NCBI RefSeq assembly: GCF_009827055.1
Contig: NZ_WUMK01000010.1
Coordinates: 124,001-188,000, forward strand
Length of the DNA stretch: 64,000 bases
Direction of reading: 5' to 3'
Source: Shinella kummerowiae
GTDB lineage: Bacteria > Pseudomonadota > Alphaproteobacteria > Rhizobiales > Rhizobiaceae
Shown here one piece after another: positions 8,041 to 17,330 of the stretch. Position numbers and translations under genes: made by a program. Every line of letters starts with the position of its first letter. Position 1 is the stretch's first letter. The notes below the pieces were generated by a model. It was not told where the DNA came from and did not search any database. It was given only the letters and a program-made list of their open reading frames with translations.

Positions 8041-9309
8041 GTGCAATTGGATGGATTTCTGAGAACGACGGCGCTTGTTGGCGCAGTCCTTTGGGGTGGC
8101 TCTGCCACAGCGGCCGAAGTGTCGATCTTCTGCAGTTCGGCCGGTGCCGAGCTGGAATTGTGCCAGTCGGCCTCCGAGGCCTGGGCGAAAGAGACCGGCA
8201 ACACGGTCAAGATCAACAAGATGCCGGCGAACTGGGGCGAAGCCCTGCCGCTGTACCAGCAGCTTCTTGCCGGAAAATCCGGCGATATCGACGTGCTGAC
8301 GCTCGACAATATCTGGGTCGGTGCGCTTGCCTCGCACCTTGTCGACCTGAACGAGAAGGTGCCGAAGGAAGAGCTTTCGGCGCATTTCGAGGCCGCGCTT
8401 GCCGACTCGACGATCGAGGGCAAGCTGCTTGCCATGCCATGGTTCGTCGATGCCGGCCTGATGTTCTATCGCAAGGACCTGCTCGAAAAATACGGCAAGG
8501 CCGAACCGAAAACCTGGGCCGAACTGACCGAAACGGCGAAGTCCATCCAGGAACAGGAGCGTGCCGCCGGCACCAAGGATATGTGGGGTTATGTCTGGCA
8601 GGGCCGCGCCTATGAGGGCCTGACCTGCGATGCGCTGGAATGGGTTGCCTCCTATGGCGGCGGTACGTTCATTGCGCCCGACGGCACCATTACGGCCAAC
8701 AATCCCAAGGCTGTCGAGGCACTCGATCTTGCCCGCTCGTGGATCGGTGGCATCAGCCCGGAAGGTGTGCTGAACTATGACGAGGAAGGCTCCCGCGGCG
8801 TCTTCGAGGCGGGCAATTCGGTCTTCCATCGCAACTGGGGTTATGTCTGGGGTACCAGCCAGGCGGAAGGGTCTTCACTGCTCGGCAAGGTTGGCGTCAT
8901 GGCCTTGCCAGTCGGCGCGGAAGGCGAAAAGTCAAGTGGTTGTTACGGCGCCGGCCTGCTGGGCGTTTCCAAATACGCCGATGATACCGACGCGGCCGTC
9001 AGTCTCGTTCGTTATCTCACCAACGCCAAGGAACAGAAGCGTCGCGCCATGCAGGGCTATAGCCCGACGTTGAAAGCGCTCTATCAGGACGCGGAAATCC
9101 TGGCAAAAAACCCCTCGTTGCGCTTCGCCGAAAAGGCCTATGCGGAAAGCGCTTCCCGGCCTTCGCAGGTCACGGGTGCCTCCTACAACCGCGTCTCGCA
9201 GCGCATCTTCAATGGCGTTCACAACGTGCTGAGCGGCAAGGAAAGCGCACCGGATGCGCTCGCCAAGGTGAGCAGCGATCTGGAGCGGCTGAAGAAGCGC
9301 GGCTGGTAA
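8041..9309 (+). CDS. ABC transporter sugar-binding protein (CUT1 family)
   Basis: The 422-residue family 1 extracellular solute-binding protein has a short signal peptide ending near GGSATAAE. It starts with GTG at 8041, preceded by GGGAGGA at 8028-8034, a strong ribosome site. The region LPLYQQLLAGKSGDIDVLTLD is typical of maltose- and trehalose-type binding proteins. It is the first gene of a ten-gene plus-strand cluster holding a MalK-like ATPase and two CUT1 permeases. The ligand is likely a mono- or oligosaccharide or amino sugar; the exact sugar is not visible. Confidence 0.9.
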   Translation: MQLDGFLRTTALVGAVLWGGSATAAEVSIFCSSAGAELELCQSASEAWAKETGNTVKINKMPANWGEALPLYQQLLAGKSGDIDVLTLDNIWVGALASHLVDLNEKVPKEELSAHFEAALADSTIEGKLLAMPWFVDAGLMFYRKDLLEKYGKAEPKTWAELTETAKSIQEQERAAGTKDMWGYVWQGRAYEGLTCDALEWVASYGGGTFIAPDGTITANNPKAVEALDLARSWIGGISPEGVLNYDEEGSRGVFEAGNSVFHRNWGYVWGTSQAEGSSLLGKVGVMALPVGAEGEKSSGCYGAGLLGVSKYADDTDAAVSLVRYLTNAKEQKRRAMQGYSPTLKALYQDAEILAKNPSLRFAEKAYAESASRPSQVTGASYNRVSQRIFNGVHNVLSGKESAPDALAKVSSDLERLKKRGW

Positions 9310-9332
9310 GCCGACATATCGAGGAAAAGACA

Positions 9333-10208
9333 GTGAATATCGCGATCGCACCGTGCTGCTGGGGCGTCTATTGGCCCGTTGGCAACGACCTCGGCTGGAC
9401 CGATTATCTCGACCGCATCGTTGCGGCCGGATACCGGCATACCGAACTTGGCCCTTACGGCTATTTTTCCACCGACGCAAAGGTGCTTTCGCACGAGCTT
9501 GAGCGCCGCGGCCTCTCGGTGGTCGCGGCGGCCCATGTCCACACACTGGCGGACCCGGATACGGCGGCGACACTGGCAGACAAGGCACACCAGATTTGCG
9601 CCCTGCTTTCCAGCGTGGGTGGCACACATTTTATCCTGATGGACGAGTCGGAATTCTATCCGAAAGCCCAGATGGGCGTCGTCGATGAAGCCGGCTGGCG
9701 CACTGTCGTTGAGCAGACCATGATGGCCGCCGGTATTGCGCGCGAACATGGCCTGCAATTCAGCTTCCACCCCCATGTCGGCACCTGCATCGAGCATGAA
9801 GATCAGATAGAACGGCTGCTTGCCGAAACGGATCCGGCGTTGGTCGGGCTCTGCCTTGACACCGGCCACCACGCGTACTGGAAGGCCGATCCCAAAGCCT
9901 TCTTCCTGCGCAACGCCGCACGCATGAACGCCATCCATCTCAAGAATGTCGATGGTGCCTTCCGGGAGAAGGTTCTGGCGGAAAACATCCACTGCGACCG
10001 CGCCTTCGAAGAGGGCATCATGACCGATCTTGATCGCGGGGTCGTGGATATCGCCGATTTCATGCATACGCTGCTGGCGCAGGGTTACGACGGTCCGCTG
10101 GTCGTCGAGCAGGATCTTGCACCGAAACATCCGGATACACCCGAGGTAATCGCCGCCCGCAACTACGCCTTCGTTTCTTCTCTGTTTCAGGGGCGTGCCG
10201 GTCGATGA
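9333..10208 (+). CDS. Sugar phosphate isomerase/epimerase, IolE-like TIM barrel
   Basis: The 291-residue protein of the xylose isomerase-like TIM-barrel family carries the metal-site pattern of inosose dehydratases and related epimerases: FHPHVGTCIE, CLDTGHH, IHLKNVD and LVVEQDLA. Length matches IolE (about 290-300). It could epimerise or dehydrate a keto-inositol or ketose intermediate. Its stop overlaps the next gene's start (ATGA at 10205-10208). Neighbours with kinase and NagB-like folds suggest sugar rather than inositol catabolism, so the IolE label is structural only. Confidence 0.78.
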   Translation: MNIAIAPCCWGVYWPVGNDLGWTDYLDRIVAAGYRHTELGPYGYFSTDAKVLSHELERRGLSVVAAAHVHTLADPDTAATLADKAHQICALLSSVGGTHFILMDESEFYPKAQMGVVDEAGWRTVVEQTMMAAGIAREHGLQFSFHPHVGTCIEHEDQIERLLAETDPALVGLCLDTGHHAYWKADPKAFFLRNAARMNAIHLKNVDGAFREKVLAENIHCDRAFEEGIMTDLDRGVVDIADFMHTLLAQGYDGPLVVEQDLAPKHPDTPEVIAARNYAFVSSLFQGRAGR

Positions 10209-10990
10209 AAATCGCGATCCATAGAAACCCCGCCACGATCGGGGACCATCTCGCAGCCCGTATCCTCGCCGAACTGCGCACCGCCAATGCGGCCGGCCGG
10301 CCCTATGTGCTTGGCTGCCCGGGCGGGCGCAGCCCGATGCCGGTCTATGTCGCGCTGGAGCGTCAGCTTGCCGCCGCCCCGGTCGATTGCTCGAACCTCG
10401 TCATTGCGATGATGGACGAATATTTGCTCTCTGGGCCAGCGGGCTTCTCCCTGCCTCCGTCATCCGCACACTATTCCTGTCGCGGTTTTGGTCAGCGGGA
10501 AATCGTTGGCCGGATAAACAGCGCGCTGCCCGACGCGATGCATCTGCCGGACGTGAACTTCATCATGCCCGCCATTGCCGCGCCCGAGGCCTATGACGCA
10601 CAGCTTGCGGCCCTTGGCGGTATCGATCTCTTCTTGCTGGCGTCCGGCGCAGGCGACGGTCATATCGCCTTCAATCCACCCGGTTCGGCCCGCGACAGCC
10701 GCTCGCGCATCGTGACGCTTGCCGAGCAGACCCGGCGCGACAACCTCGCGACCTTTCCGGATTTCCAGGGCCTCGACGAGGTGCCGACTCACGGCCTGAC
10801 CATCGGCATCGGCTCGATCGCCTCGCTCTCCAAGTCGGTCGCGATGATCGTCTGGGGCGAAGGCAAGCGAGAGGCTTTCCGCCGACTTGCGACAGCGACT
10901 ACCTATGATCCTTCCTGGCCGGCGACGATCGCCATCGAATGCCAAAACGTCGAACTGCACGCCGATACTGCGGCCAGGACAGAGCCATGA
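10205..10990 (+). CDS. NagB-like protein (glucosamine-6-phosphate deaminase family) with altered active site
   Basis: The 261-residue protein is of the NagB/6-phosphogluconolactonase fold. It shows GCPGGRSP (phosphate loop), MDEY with the ring-opening Asp at residue 71, GDGHIAFNPP with Asp151 and His153, and THGLTIGIGSI. In E. coli NagB the loop reads DGHIAFNEP and the Glu (E148) partners the catalytic His; here that Glu is Pro158. The enzyme may therefore isomerise or deaminate a different phosphosugar, or have lost deaminase activity. It overlaps both neighbours by four bases or fewer, so it is cotranslated with the isomerase and the kinase. Confidence 0.78.
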   Translation: MKIAIHRNPATIGDHLAARILAELRTANAAGRPYVLGCPGGRSPMPVYVALERQLAAAPVDCSNLVIAMMDEYLLSGPAGFSLPPSSAHYSCRGFGQREIVGRINSALPDAMHLPDVNFIMPAIAAPEAYDAQLAALGGIDLFLLASGAGDGHIAFNPPGSARDSRSRIVTLAEQTRRDNLATFPDFQGLDEVPTHGLTIGIGSIASLSKSVAMIVWGEGKREAFRRLATATTYDPSWPATIAIECQNVELHADTAARTEP

Positions 10991-11913
10991 CACGACACGC
11001 GATCGGCATCGATGTCGGCGGCACCAAGACGAAGGCTTGCATCGTGCGGCTTTCGGATGGTGCGGTTGTCGCCGAACGTACCGAGGCGACGCCCTGCCAG
11101 ACTGGTGGCGCCGCAGTCCTTGATCTCGTCTGCGATCTGGCGGCGGCCATGCGGGGCCTCGCGTGCAAAGACGCACTCGAGGCCACCGCGCTCGGCATCT
11201 GCCTGCCGGAACTCGTGACGCGCGACGGCGAGCCGGCCTCGGCCTGGAATTTCGATTGGCGTGGCCTCGACTATCGCAGCCGTCTCGGCACCTATGGTGC
11301 CTTGCACATTGACAGCGATGTGCGGGCTGCCGCCTTCGCCGAGGGGTGGATGGGTGCAGGCAAGGACGTCGACCCCTTCGTCTATGTCACCATATCCACC
11401 GGCCTGTCCCATTCTCTGGTCATCGGCGGTGCGCCCTATGAGGGGGCGCGCGGCTTCGCCATCCACTTCTCCGGCAGCGATCTCGTCGCCTTCGACGGGC
11501 CGAACCAGGATCGGGCGGTGCGGCACAATCTAGAGCTTTTTGCGGGTGGCAAGGCGCTCGGCGAGCGCTATGGCGCGGTCATCGCTCGCCCGGATACCAC
11601 GGCGCTGGCACTTTTCGAGGCGGAAGCAAAGGATCCGCGAGCGGCCGAGATGGTCTCCAACGCGCTTCTCTCGCTCGCCTCCTATCTTGGCCAGCTCATC
11701 AACACGCTGGACCCCGCCGTGCTTGTCCTCGGCGGCGGCATCGGCAGCGATCCCAAGGTGACACCGCGTCTCGCCGCGCTGACGCGCCAATTCATCTGGG
11801 CTGAGGGCGCCAGGGACATGCCGATCGTGCCGAGTCTCATCGGTGACACGGCCTGCGCCATCGGGGTGGCGGCGATGGCCCACAAGACAACGAGCAGGAT
11901 GGACCGGCCATGA
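10987..11913 (+). CDS. ROK family sugar kinase
   Basis: The 308-residue protein begins with the ROK phosphate loop GIDVGGTKTKACIV and keeps a putative catalytic Asp at residue 111 (IDSDVRAAAFAE) and a C-terminal LVLGGGIGSDP motif. The Cys-rich zinc motif common in glucose, NAG and Nan kinases (CGxxGCxE) is absent where FAGGKALGERYG begins. It most likely phosphorylates the imported sugar before the NagB-like and IolE-like steps. The start at 10987 overlaps the previous stop. An ATGA overlap also couples it to the ATPase gene. Confidence 0.8.
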   Translation: MTRHAIGIDVGGTKTKACIVRLSDGAVVAERTEATPCQTGGAAVLDLVCDLAAAMRGLACKDALEATALGICLPELVTRDGEPASAWNFDWRGLDYRSRLGTYGALHIDSDVRAAAFAEGWMGAGKDVDPFVYVTISTGLSHSLVIGGAPYEGARGFAIHFSGSDLVAFDGPNQDRAVRHNLELFAGGKALGERYGAVIARPDTTALALFEAEAKDPRAAEMVSNALLSLASYLGQLINTLDPAVLVLGGGIGSDPKVTPRLAALTRQFIWAEGARDMPIVPSLIGDTACAIGVAAMAHKTTSRMDRP

Positions 11914-12983
11914 GCGGTATAGATCTCATCAATGTGGTCAAACGTTTTGGCGCGCTGACCGTCATCGACGGCGTCAATCTCGAGATTGCCGAGGGTGAAT
12001 TCGTCGTTTTCGTCGGTCCGTCGGGCTGCGGCAAGTCCACGCTGCTACGCATGATCGCCGGGCTCGAAGAGATTTCCGACGGCGAGCTGCGCATTGCCGG
12101 CAGCCGAATGAACGAGACTCCACCGGCCAAGCGCAACATTGCGATGGTCTTCCAGTCCTATGCGCTCTATCCGCACATGAATGTCGAGCGCAATCTCGGT
12201 TTTGCGCTGGAGACCGCCCGGCTTCCGGCCACCGAAATCCGCGAACGCGTCGTCAAGGCCGCGAAATTCCTCAAGATCGATCATCTGCTGGAGCGTCGGC
12301 CGGCACAGCTTTCCGGCGGCCAGCAGCAGCGCGTTGCGATCGGTCGCGCGCTGGTACGCCAGCAGAAACTCTTCCTATTCGACGAGCCGCTGTCCAATCT
12401 CGATGCGGACCTGCGCATGGAAATGCGTGTCGAGATCGCCCGCATTCACCGCGAGGTAAAGGCCACCACCGTCTACGTCACGCATGATCAGATGGAAGCG
12501 ATGACGCTCGCTGATCGCATCGTCGTTTTGAAAGACGGCGATATCGCCCAGGTCGGGACGCCGATGGAGCTCTATGAGCGTCCGGCCAACCGTTTCGTCG
12601 CTAGCTTCATCGGCTCGCCGCGAATGAATTTCCTACCCGGTCTTTTGGCGCGCGAGGGAGAGGAAAGCGTGCTGTCGCTCTCCGGCCGGCGCCACCACCT
12701 CGTTGCCTATGACTATGCAGGCGACGTCACGCTCGGCATCCGTCCGGAAGACCTGATGCTCGGTGGCGGCGATGCGACACTGGAGGCCGAGGTCCTGCTC
12801 GTCGAGCCACTTGGGGGAGAATCCCTTGTCCATCTCAACGTCGGCGATGGCCGATCGATCGTTGTGAAGGCACAGGGAAAGCCGGATATCCGCCCGGGTG
12901 CCACGACGCTGGTCGGCTGGAAACACGAGCGGGCGCACGTCTTCGACAAGGAAGACCGCGCGCTTCTTCCGGGGAGGGCCTGA
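11910..12983 (+). CDS. ABC transporter ATPase, MalK/UgpC-like
   Basis: The 357-residue ATPase has Walker A GPSGCGKST, Q-loop FQSYALYPHM, signature LSGGQQQR, Walker B LFLFDEPLSNLD, H-loop VTHDQMEA, and a C-terminal regulatory OB/TOBE domain (TLGIRPEDL). This is the standard CUT1 energiser. The start overlaps the ROK stop by four bases, and the stop lies one base before the first permease start. Confidence 0.93.
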   Translation: MSGIDLINVVKRFGALTVIDGVNLEIAEGEFVVFVGPSGCGKSTLLRMIAGLEEISDGELRIAGSRMNETPPAKRNIAMVFQSYALYPHMNVERNLGFALETARLPATEIRERVVKAAKFLKIDHLLERRPAQLSGGQQQRVAIGRALVRQQKLFLFDEPLSNLDADLRMEMRVEIARIHREVKATTVYVTHDQMEAMTLADRIVVLKDGDIAQVGTPMELYERPANRFVASFIGSPRMNFLPGLLAREGEESVLSLSGRRHHLVAYDYAGDVTLGIRPEDLMLGGGDATLEAEVLLVEPLGGESLVHLNVGDGRSIVVKAQGKPDIRPGATTLVGWKHERAHVFDKEDRALLPGRA

Positions 12984-12984
12984 C

Positions 12985-13893
12985 ATGGCGCGGGGTGTGA
13001 TGCGCATCGGTCTCAATGCCACACGGGCGCGAACGGCCTGGCTGTTTCTGGTGCCAAGCCTTGTCGTGCTCTTTGCGGTCGCGCTTTGGCCGCTCGGGCG
13101 TACCTTCCTCTTTTCCTTCACCGATGCCTTCCTCACCGAGCCGGACATCTACGGCTATGTCGGCTTTGAGAACTACTTCACGCTATTCGAGGATCCGCTC
13201 TGGTGGCAGTCGGTGCGCAACACGCTGTTTTTCACCGTCATCTCGGTGTCGATCGAGACTGCGCTGGGGCTGGCGATTGCGCTTCTCCTGAACGCCCATA
13301 TTTCCGGCCGTGGACTGATGCGCGCCGTCATTCTCATCCCCTGGTCCATTCCCGTGGTCGTCAGCGCGCGCATGTGGCAATGGATGCTGCATGACCAATT
13401 CGGTATCCTCAACCATGTCCTGAAGCTCATGGGCTTCATTGACAACGGCATTGCCTGGACGGCGAACCCTAATCTCGTCATGCCGGTCATCATCGCCGTC
13501 GACGTCTGGATCACCACGCCCTTCATGGTGCTGCTCATCCTCGCCGGGCTGCAGATGCTGCCGAAGAGCATCTATGAGGCGGCCTCGATCGACGGCGTGT
13601 CGGAATGGCGGCAGTTCACGGCGCTGACACTGCCGCTTCTTGCCCCCAGCATCGCCGTCGCTGTGCTGTTCCGGCTGCTCGATGCGCTGCGCATGTTCGA
13701 CCTGAGCTTCGTGCTCTCCTCCAACAGCGACGACACGAAGACCGTGTCGATCTATGCCCGCGAGGTGTTGGTCAATTTCCAGGACATGGGCGTCGGCTCG
13801 GCAGCCAGTGCCGCGATCTTCCTGATGATCGCGATCGTCACCGCGGTCTACGTGACCGTTTTCCGGCTCAACCGCCGACTCCTGGGGGTGTGA
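12985..13893 (+). CDS. CUT1 ABC permease, MalF/UgpA-like
   Basis: The 302-residue inner-membrane permease has about six spans; the first is AWLFLVPSLVVLFAVALWPLG. The EAA loop reads YEAASIDGVSEWRQF...LPLLAPSIAVA. I took the ATG at 12985, with GGGGAGGG upstream; the frame is open to 12898 but that region is inside the ATPase gene. It forms the channel with the next gene product. Confidence 0.92.
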   Translation: MARGVMRIGLNATRARTAWLFLVPSLVVLFAVALWPLGRTFLFSFTDAFLTEPDIYGYVGFENYFTLFEDPLWWQSVRNTLFFTVISVSIETALGLAIALLLNAHISGRGLMRAVILIPWSIPVVVSARMWQWMLHDQFGILNHVLKLMGFIDNGIAWTANPNLVMPVIIAVDVWITTPFMVLLILAGLQMLPKSIYEAASIDGVSEWRQFTALTLPLLAPSIAVAVLFRLLDALRMFDLSFVLSSNSDDTKTVSIYAREVLVNFQDMGVGSAASAAIFLMIAIVTAVYVTVFRLNRRLLGV

Positions 13894-13894
13894 C

Positions 13895-14734
13895 ATGGTG
13901 CGCAGTACGACAAACAGACGGCTTCACCGCCTCGCAATCTACGCGCTTTTCAGCGTGGTCGCGCTCTACACGCTGTTTCCCTTCTACTGGATGATCGCTT
14001 CCTCGCTGAAGTCCGGCCAGGCAATCTTCGACGTCACCTTCCTGCCGGACCTGAAGTTCAACAACTACGAGGCAATCCTGTCGGACGGTGTGTTCCTGCG
14101 CAGCCTGATGAACTCACTGATCGTCGCAGCATCCGTCGTGGCGCTGTCACTGGGACTTGCGATCGCTGCCGCCTATGCGCTCGGCCGCATTGAGTTCCGT
14201 GGCCGCTCGCCGATCATGTTCCTGTTCCTCGCCGTCTCGATGTTTCCGCAGATCGCCCTGCTTTCCGGCCTCTTCGAGATGATCCGCTGGCTCGGGCTCT
14301 ACAACACGCTGGGCTCGCTGATCTTCGCCTACATGATCTTCACGCTGCCCTTCAACATCTGGGTCCTGACGACCTTCATGCGCAACCTGCCACGGCAGAT
14401 CGAGGAGGCGGCCATTATGGACGGCTGCTCGCCGCTGCGCATCGTGCGCTGCATCTTCCTGCCGATGATGGGGCCGGCGCTGATCTCCACGGGGCTGCTT
14501 GCCTTCATCGCCTCGTGGAACGAATTCCTGTTCGCCTTGACCTTCATCCTGACCGACGAGAACCGCACGGTACCGGTCGCGATCGCCCTGATCTCCGGCT
14601 CCAGCCGCTACGAATTCCCCTATGGCGCGATCATGGCCGCGTCGACCATCGTCACGGTGCCGCTGATCGTGCTGGCGCTGCTCTTCCAGAAATACATCGT
14701 CTCCGGCCTCACCGCCGGCGCCGTTAAAGGGTAA
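13895..14734 (+). CDS. CUT1 ABC permease, MalG/UgpE-like
   Basis: The 279-residue permease starts one base after the previous stop. Spans include LAIYALFSVVALYTLFPFYWM near the N terminus, and the EAA loop is IEEAAIMDGCSPLRIV...LPMMGPALIS. Length is normal for MalG-type subunits. It is the second channel half of the importer. Confidence 0.92.
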   Translation: MVRSTTNRRLHRLAIYALFSVVALYTLFPFYWMIASSLKSGQAIFDVTFLPDLKFNNYEAILSDGVFLRSLMNSLIVAASVVALSLGLAIAAAYALGRIEFRGRSPIMFLFLAVSMFPQIALLSGLFEMIRWLGLYNTLGSLIFAYMIFTLPFNIWVLTTFMRNLPRQIEEAAIMDGCSPLRIVRCIFLPMMGPALISTGLLAFIASWNEFLFALTFILTDENRTVPVAIALISGSSRYEFPYGAIMAASTIVTVPLIVLALLFQKYIVSGLTAGAVKG

Positions 14735-14747
14735 GAAAGGTTCTTTC

Positions 14748-15830
14748 ATGCGTATCGTCCGTATCGGTCTCATCGGTCTTGGCGAAGTAAGCCAGCTCAT
14801 GCACCTGCCGATCCTTGCCGACCATCGGCACCTGTTCGAAGTCGCCGGCGTCTTCGACGTCTCGCCGAGCCTGACGACCCATTGCGCCGAGCGTTATTCG
14901 ACCCGTGCCTATGCGAGTGCCGAAGCGCTGGTTGCCGCGCCCGATATCGATGCCATCTTCATCCTGACGCCTGACCAGACGCACCGCCACTACCTCGACT
15001 TGGCGCTGAGGGCCGGCAAACACGTCTTCCTTGAAAAACCCGCCTGCCTGACGCTCGGCGAGATCGACGATGTCGTGCCGCTGGCAAAGGAATCCGGCCG
15101 TCTTGTCTTCGTTGCCTATATGCGGCGCTATTCGCCGAGCTTCCTCAAGGCCAAGGAGATGATGCCGGCAAGAGATGAGCTGCGGTACGTGCGCGTGCGC
15201 GACCTTATCTGCGAAGGCCCGTTCTTCATCCGGCAGACCCGCAACATTTTCTACCCGCGCGATCTCGATGCGGACTTTCTCGCACAATCGCGCTCGGAAA
15301 CCGAGGCGCTGCTGCGCGATGTCGCCGGTAAGGACGCGTCCCCTGGCCTCATGCGCGCCTATCAGGTGCTGACCGGCCTCTCCTCGCACAGCCTCTCGGC
15401 CATGCGCGAGCTGATCGGTCTGCCGCAGCGGGTGATCGCAGCCCATCACAAGCAGAACGGCGAGCAGATCGTGGCACTCTTCGACTACGGCCACTTCACC
15501 GCGATCTACGAGGCGCTGATCGATAATGTCGCGCGCTTCGACGCCCGCATCGAGGTCTATGCCGATCGCCGTCGCCTCAGCTTCGGCTACGACACGCCGT
15601 ATATCCGCAACCTGCCGACCTCGCTGGAGGTGACAGATTCGACCGACGCCGAGACGGAAACCCGGGTCTTCGGGCCCAACTATACCGATCCCTTCGCCAT
15701 CGAACTACGCGCCTTCCACGAGCATCTCGTCAACGGCACCACGCCGAAGACCACGCTCGGCGACTCCCGCCAGGACCTTGCCCTGATGGCGGATATCGTC
15801 GGTCGCCTGCGCGAGAGTTCGCAGCTATAG
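14748..15830 (+). CDS. Gfo/Idh/MocA family oxidoreductase
   Basis: The 360-residue NAD(P)-dependent sugar oxidoreductase has an N-terminal Rossmann fold (IGLIGLGEVSQLMHLPIL) and the family EKP signature (HVFLEKPACLT), followed by a C-terminal substrate domain. Members oxidise or epimerise sugars and inositols. The MRRYSPSFL segment follows the EKP motif as usual. It is in the operon 13 bp after the permease and probably oxidises the imported sugar or a later intermediate that the IolE-like protein then processes. Confidence 0.85.
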   Translation: MRIVRIGLIGLGEVSQLMHLPILADHRHLFEVAGVFDVSPSLTTHCAERYSTRAYASAEALVAAPDIDAIFILTPDQTHRHYLDLALRAGKHVFLEKPACLTLGEIDDVVPLAKESGRLVFVAYMRRYSPSFLKAKEMMPARDELRYVRVRDLICEGPFFIRQTRNIFYPRDLDADFLAQSRSETEALLRDVAGKDASPGLMRAYQVLTGLSSHSLSAMRELIGLPQRVIAAHHKQNGEQIVALFDYGHFTAIYEALIDNVARFDARIEVYADRRRLSFGYDTPYIRNLPTSLEVTDSTDAETETRVFGPNYTDPFAIELRAFHEHLVNGTTPKTTLGDSRQDLALMADIVGRLRESSQL

Positions 15831-15862
15831 CGGGAAGACCAGCAGCAGCATCGGAGTTCGAT

Positions 15863-16429
15863 ATGGCAATACGTGGCACCGCCCGGGAGCGCATCCTCAG
15901 CGCGGCCGAGGAGATCATCGTCAAGGAAGGCGTCTCCTCGCTCACCTTCGATAAGGTAGCGGAAGTAACCGGCCTCAGCAAAGGCGGCATCCTCTATCAT
16001 TTCGCCAGCAAGGACGCGCTGGTGCGCGCCATGGTCGAACGTTTCGTCTACCGCTTCGAGACCGGCCTTTCCGGCCTTGAGGGCAAGGACGAGGAGCCGC
16101 ATGGCCGTTACACGCGCGCCTATGTCGCCGCCACCATGGGCGGCGCGGCCAGCACCGGCGACCAATACGACCGTCTCGGCGCCAGTATCACGGCGGCGCT
16201 GTCGAATTTTCCCGATCTTCTGGAAATCGTGCACCAGCAGAATATCCGTTGCCAGGCCGCCGTCGAACAGGACGGCCTGGACCCCGTCGAGGCCACGATC
16301 ATCCGTCTTGCCATCGAAGGCATGTGGATGGCGGAGGTCTTCAACGTCATGCATCTCGACCCCGCCATGAAACAGGCCGTCATCGCCCGCCTTATCAGCC
16401 GCACCCGTCCCGAGAGCGCCGGAACGTAG
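15863..16429 (+). CDS. TetR family transcriptional regulator
   Basis: The 188-residue protein has a classical N-terminal helix-turn-helix (RERILSAAEEIIVKEG, then VTGLSKGGILYHFASKDAL) and a divergent helical ligand domain with Met- and aromatic-rich helices. It is embedded in the sugar operon after the oxidoreductase gene, so it is likely the local repressor. The only strong palindrome upstream of the operon is the TetR-like dyad at 7977-8004, about 7.9 kb away at the operon promoter. I see no similar site directly before this gene. Confidence 0.88.
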   Translation: MAIRGTARERILSAAEEIIVKEGVSSLTFDKVAEVTGLSKGGILYHFASKDALVRAMVERFVYRFETGLSGLEGKDEEPHGRYTRAYVAATMGGAASTGDQYDRLGASITAALSNFPDLLEIVHQQNIRCQAAVEQDGLDPVEATIIRLAIEGMWMAEVFNVMHLDPAMKQAVIARLISRTRPESAGT

Positions 16430-16459
16430 CGCTCCATTTTTCAAAACGAGGAGTTTTCC

Positions 16460-17305
16460 ATGGGCTACAAGCCTTCCCCCCGCCCTGTTTTCGACCGACC
16501 GAGCCACATTCCCTATGCCGGCGTGACGCGCCATCTTTGGGGCGAGGAGAATGCCGGCCTCGTCGATGACTGGATCTATGCCTCCACGGAAAACATCCAC
16601 CAGATTGTCTTCGGAATGCAACCGGGCGGCTGCTTCAAGCATACCGATGCTTTCCGCACCATTTTCGGCGCGGATGAACTGCTCTACGTGATCAGCGGTA
16701 CGCTGGGGCTTGCCAATCCGGAGACGGGTGAGGTCTGCATCGCCAAGCAGGGCGAGGCGCTGTTCTTCCGCAAGGATACCTGGCACCACGGCTTCAACCT
16801 CGGCGAGGAACAGGTGCGCGTGCTCGAGTTCTTCGCCCCGCCGCCAGCCAAGGGCACGTCGGGCCCCTATGCCCGTACAAAACCGCTGATCACGGAAAAC
16901 CGCTATATCCAGCAGGAGTTTCTGGGCCGCTGGCCGATGGAGGCGGAGGCGCAGAACAAGGCTCGCACCATCCATCCCAAGCGCGATGCCGATATGCTCT
17001 GGAGCCTCGATGCCGAGACGCAAGGCGCCTATACTGGCTTCTACTGTGCAACAGACCAGTTGACCGTCGGCAAGACAACGGTGCTGGGCGGCAAGCGCAC
17101 GTCCACCGAACGCCACAACGGCGATGAATGCCTCTATGTCGTCTCGGGCGTGCTCAACATCCATATTCCGGACGCCGAGGGCCAGGCCTGGTTCGAACTG
17201 AACCCGCGCGACGGCTTCTACATCCCCGCCGGCTTTGACCACCAATATTTCAATATGTCGCACACACCGTGTGAATTTGTGTTCGGTGTGGCGCCGGTGA
17301 TGTAA
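16460..17305 (+). CDS. Bicupin protein
   Basis: This 281-residue protein has two cupin domains, about residues 45-130 and 190-278. The first has GCFKHTD and an ELLYVISGTLGL core; the second has STERHNGDECLYVVSGVL and IPAGFDHQYFN, giving metal-ligand His and Glu positions. A role in ring opening, isomerisation or sugar binding is possible but cannot be assigned. It lies 30 bp after the TetR gene with a GAGGAG ribosome site, and is the last gene before a convergent neighbour. Confidence 0.7.
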   Translation: MGYKPSPRPVFDRPSHIPYAGVTRHLWGEENAGLVDDWIYASTENIHQIVFGMQPGGCFKHTDAFRTIFGADELLYVISGTLGLANPETGEVCIAKQGEALFFRKDTWHHGFNLGEEQVRVLEFFAPPPAKGTSGPYARTKPLITENRYIQQEFLGRWPMEAEAQNKARTIHPKRDADMLWSLDAETQGAYTGFYCATDQLTVGKTTVLGGKRTSTERHNGDECLYVVSGVLNIHIPDAEGQAWFELNPRDGFYIPAGFDHQYFNMSHTPCEFVFGVAPVM

Positions 17306-17330
17306 CGCTCTCTCGCCCGCGGCCCGGCCC

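Noticed and set aside
15680-17263. 527-codon open frame on the minus strand
   Set aside because: Antisense to the TetR and bicupin genes, both of which are well supported.
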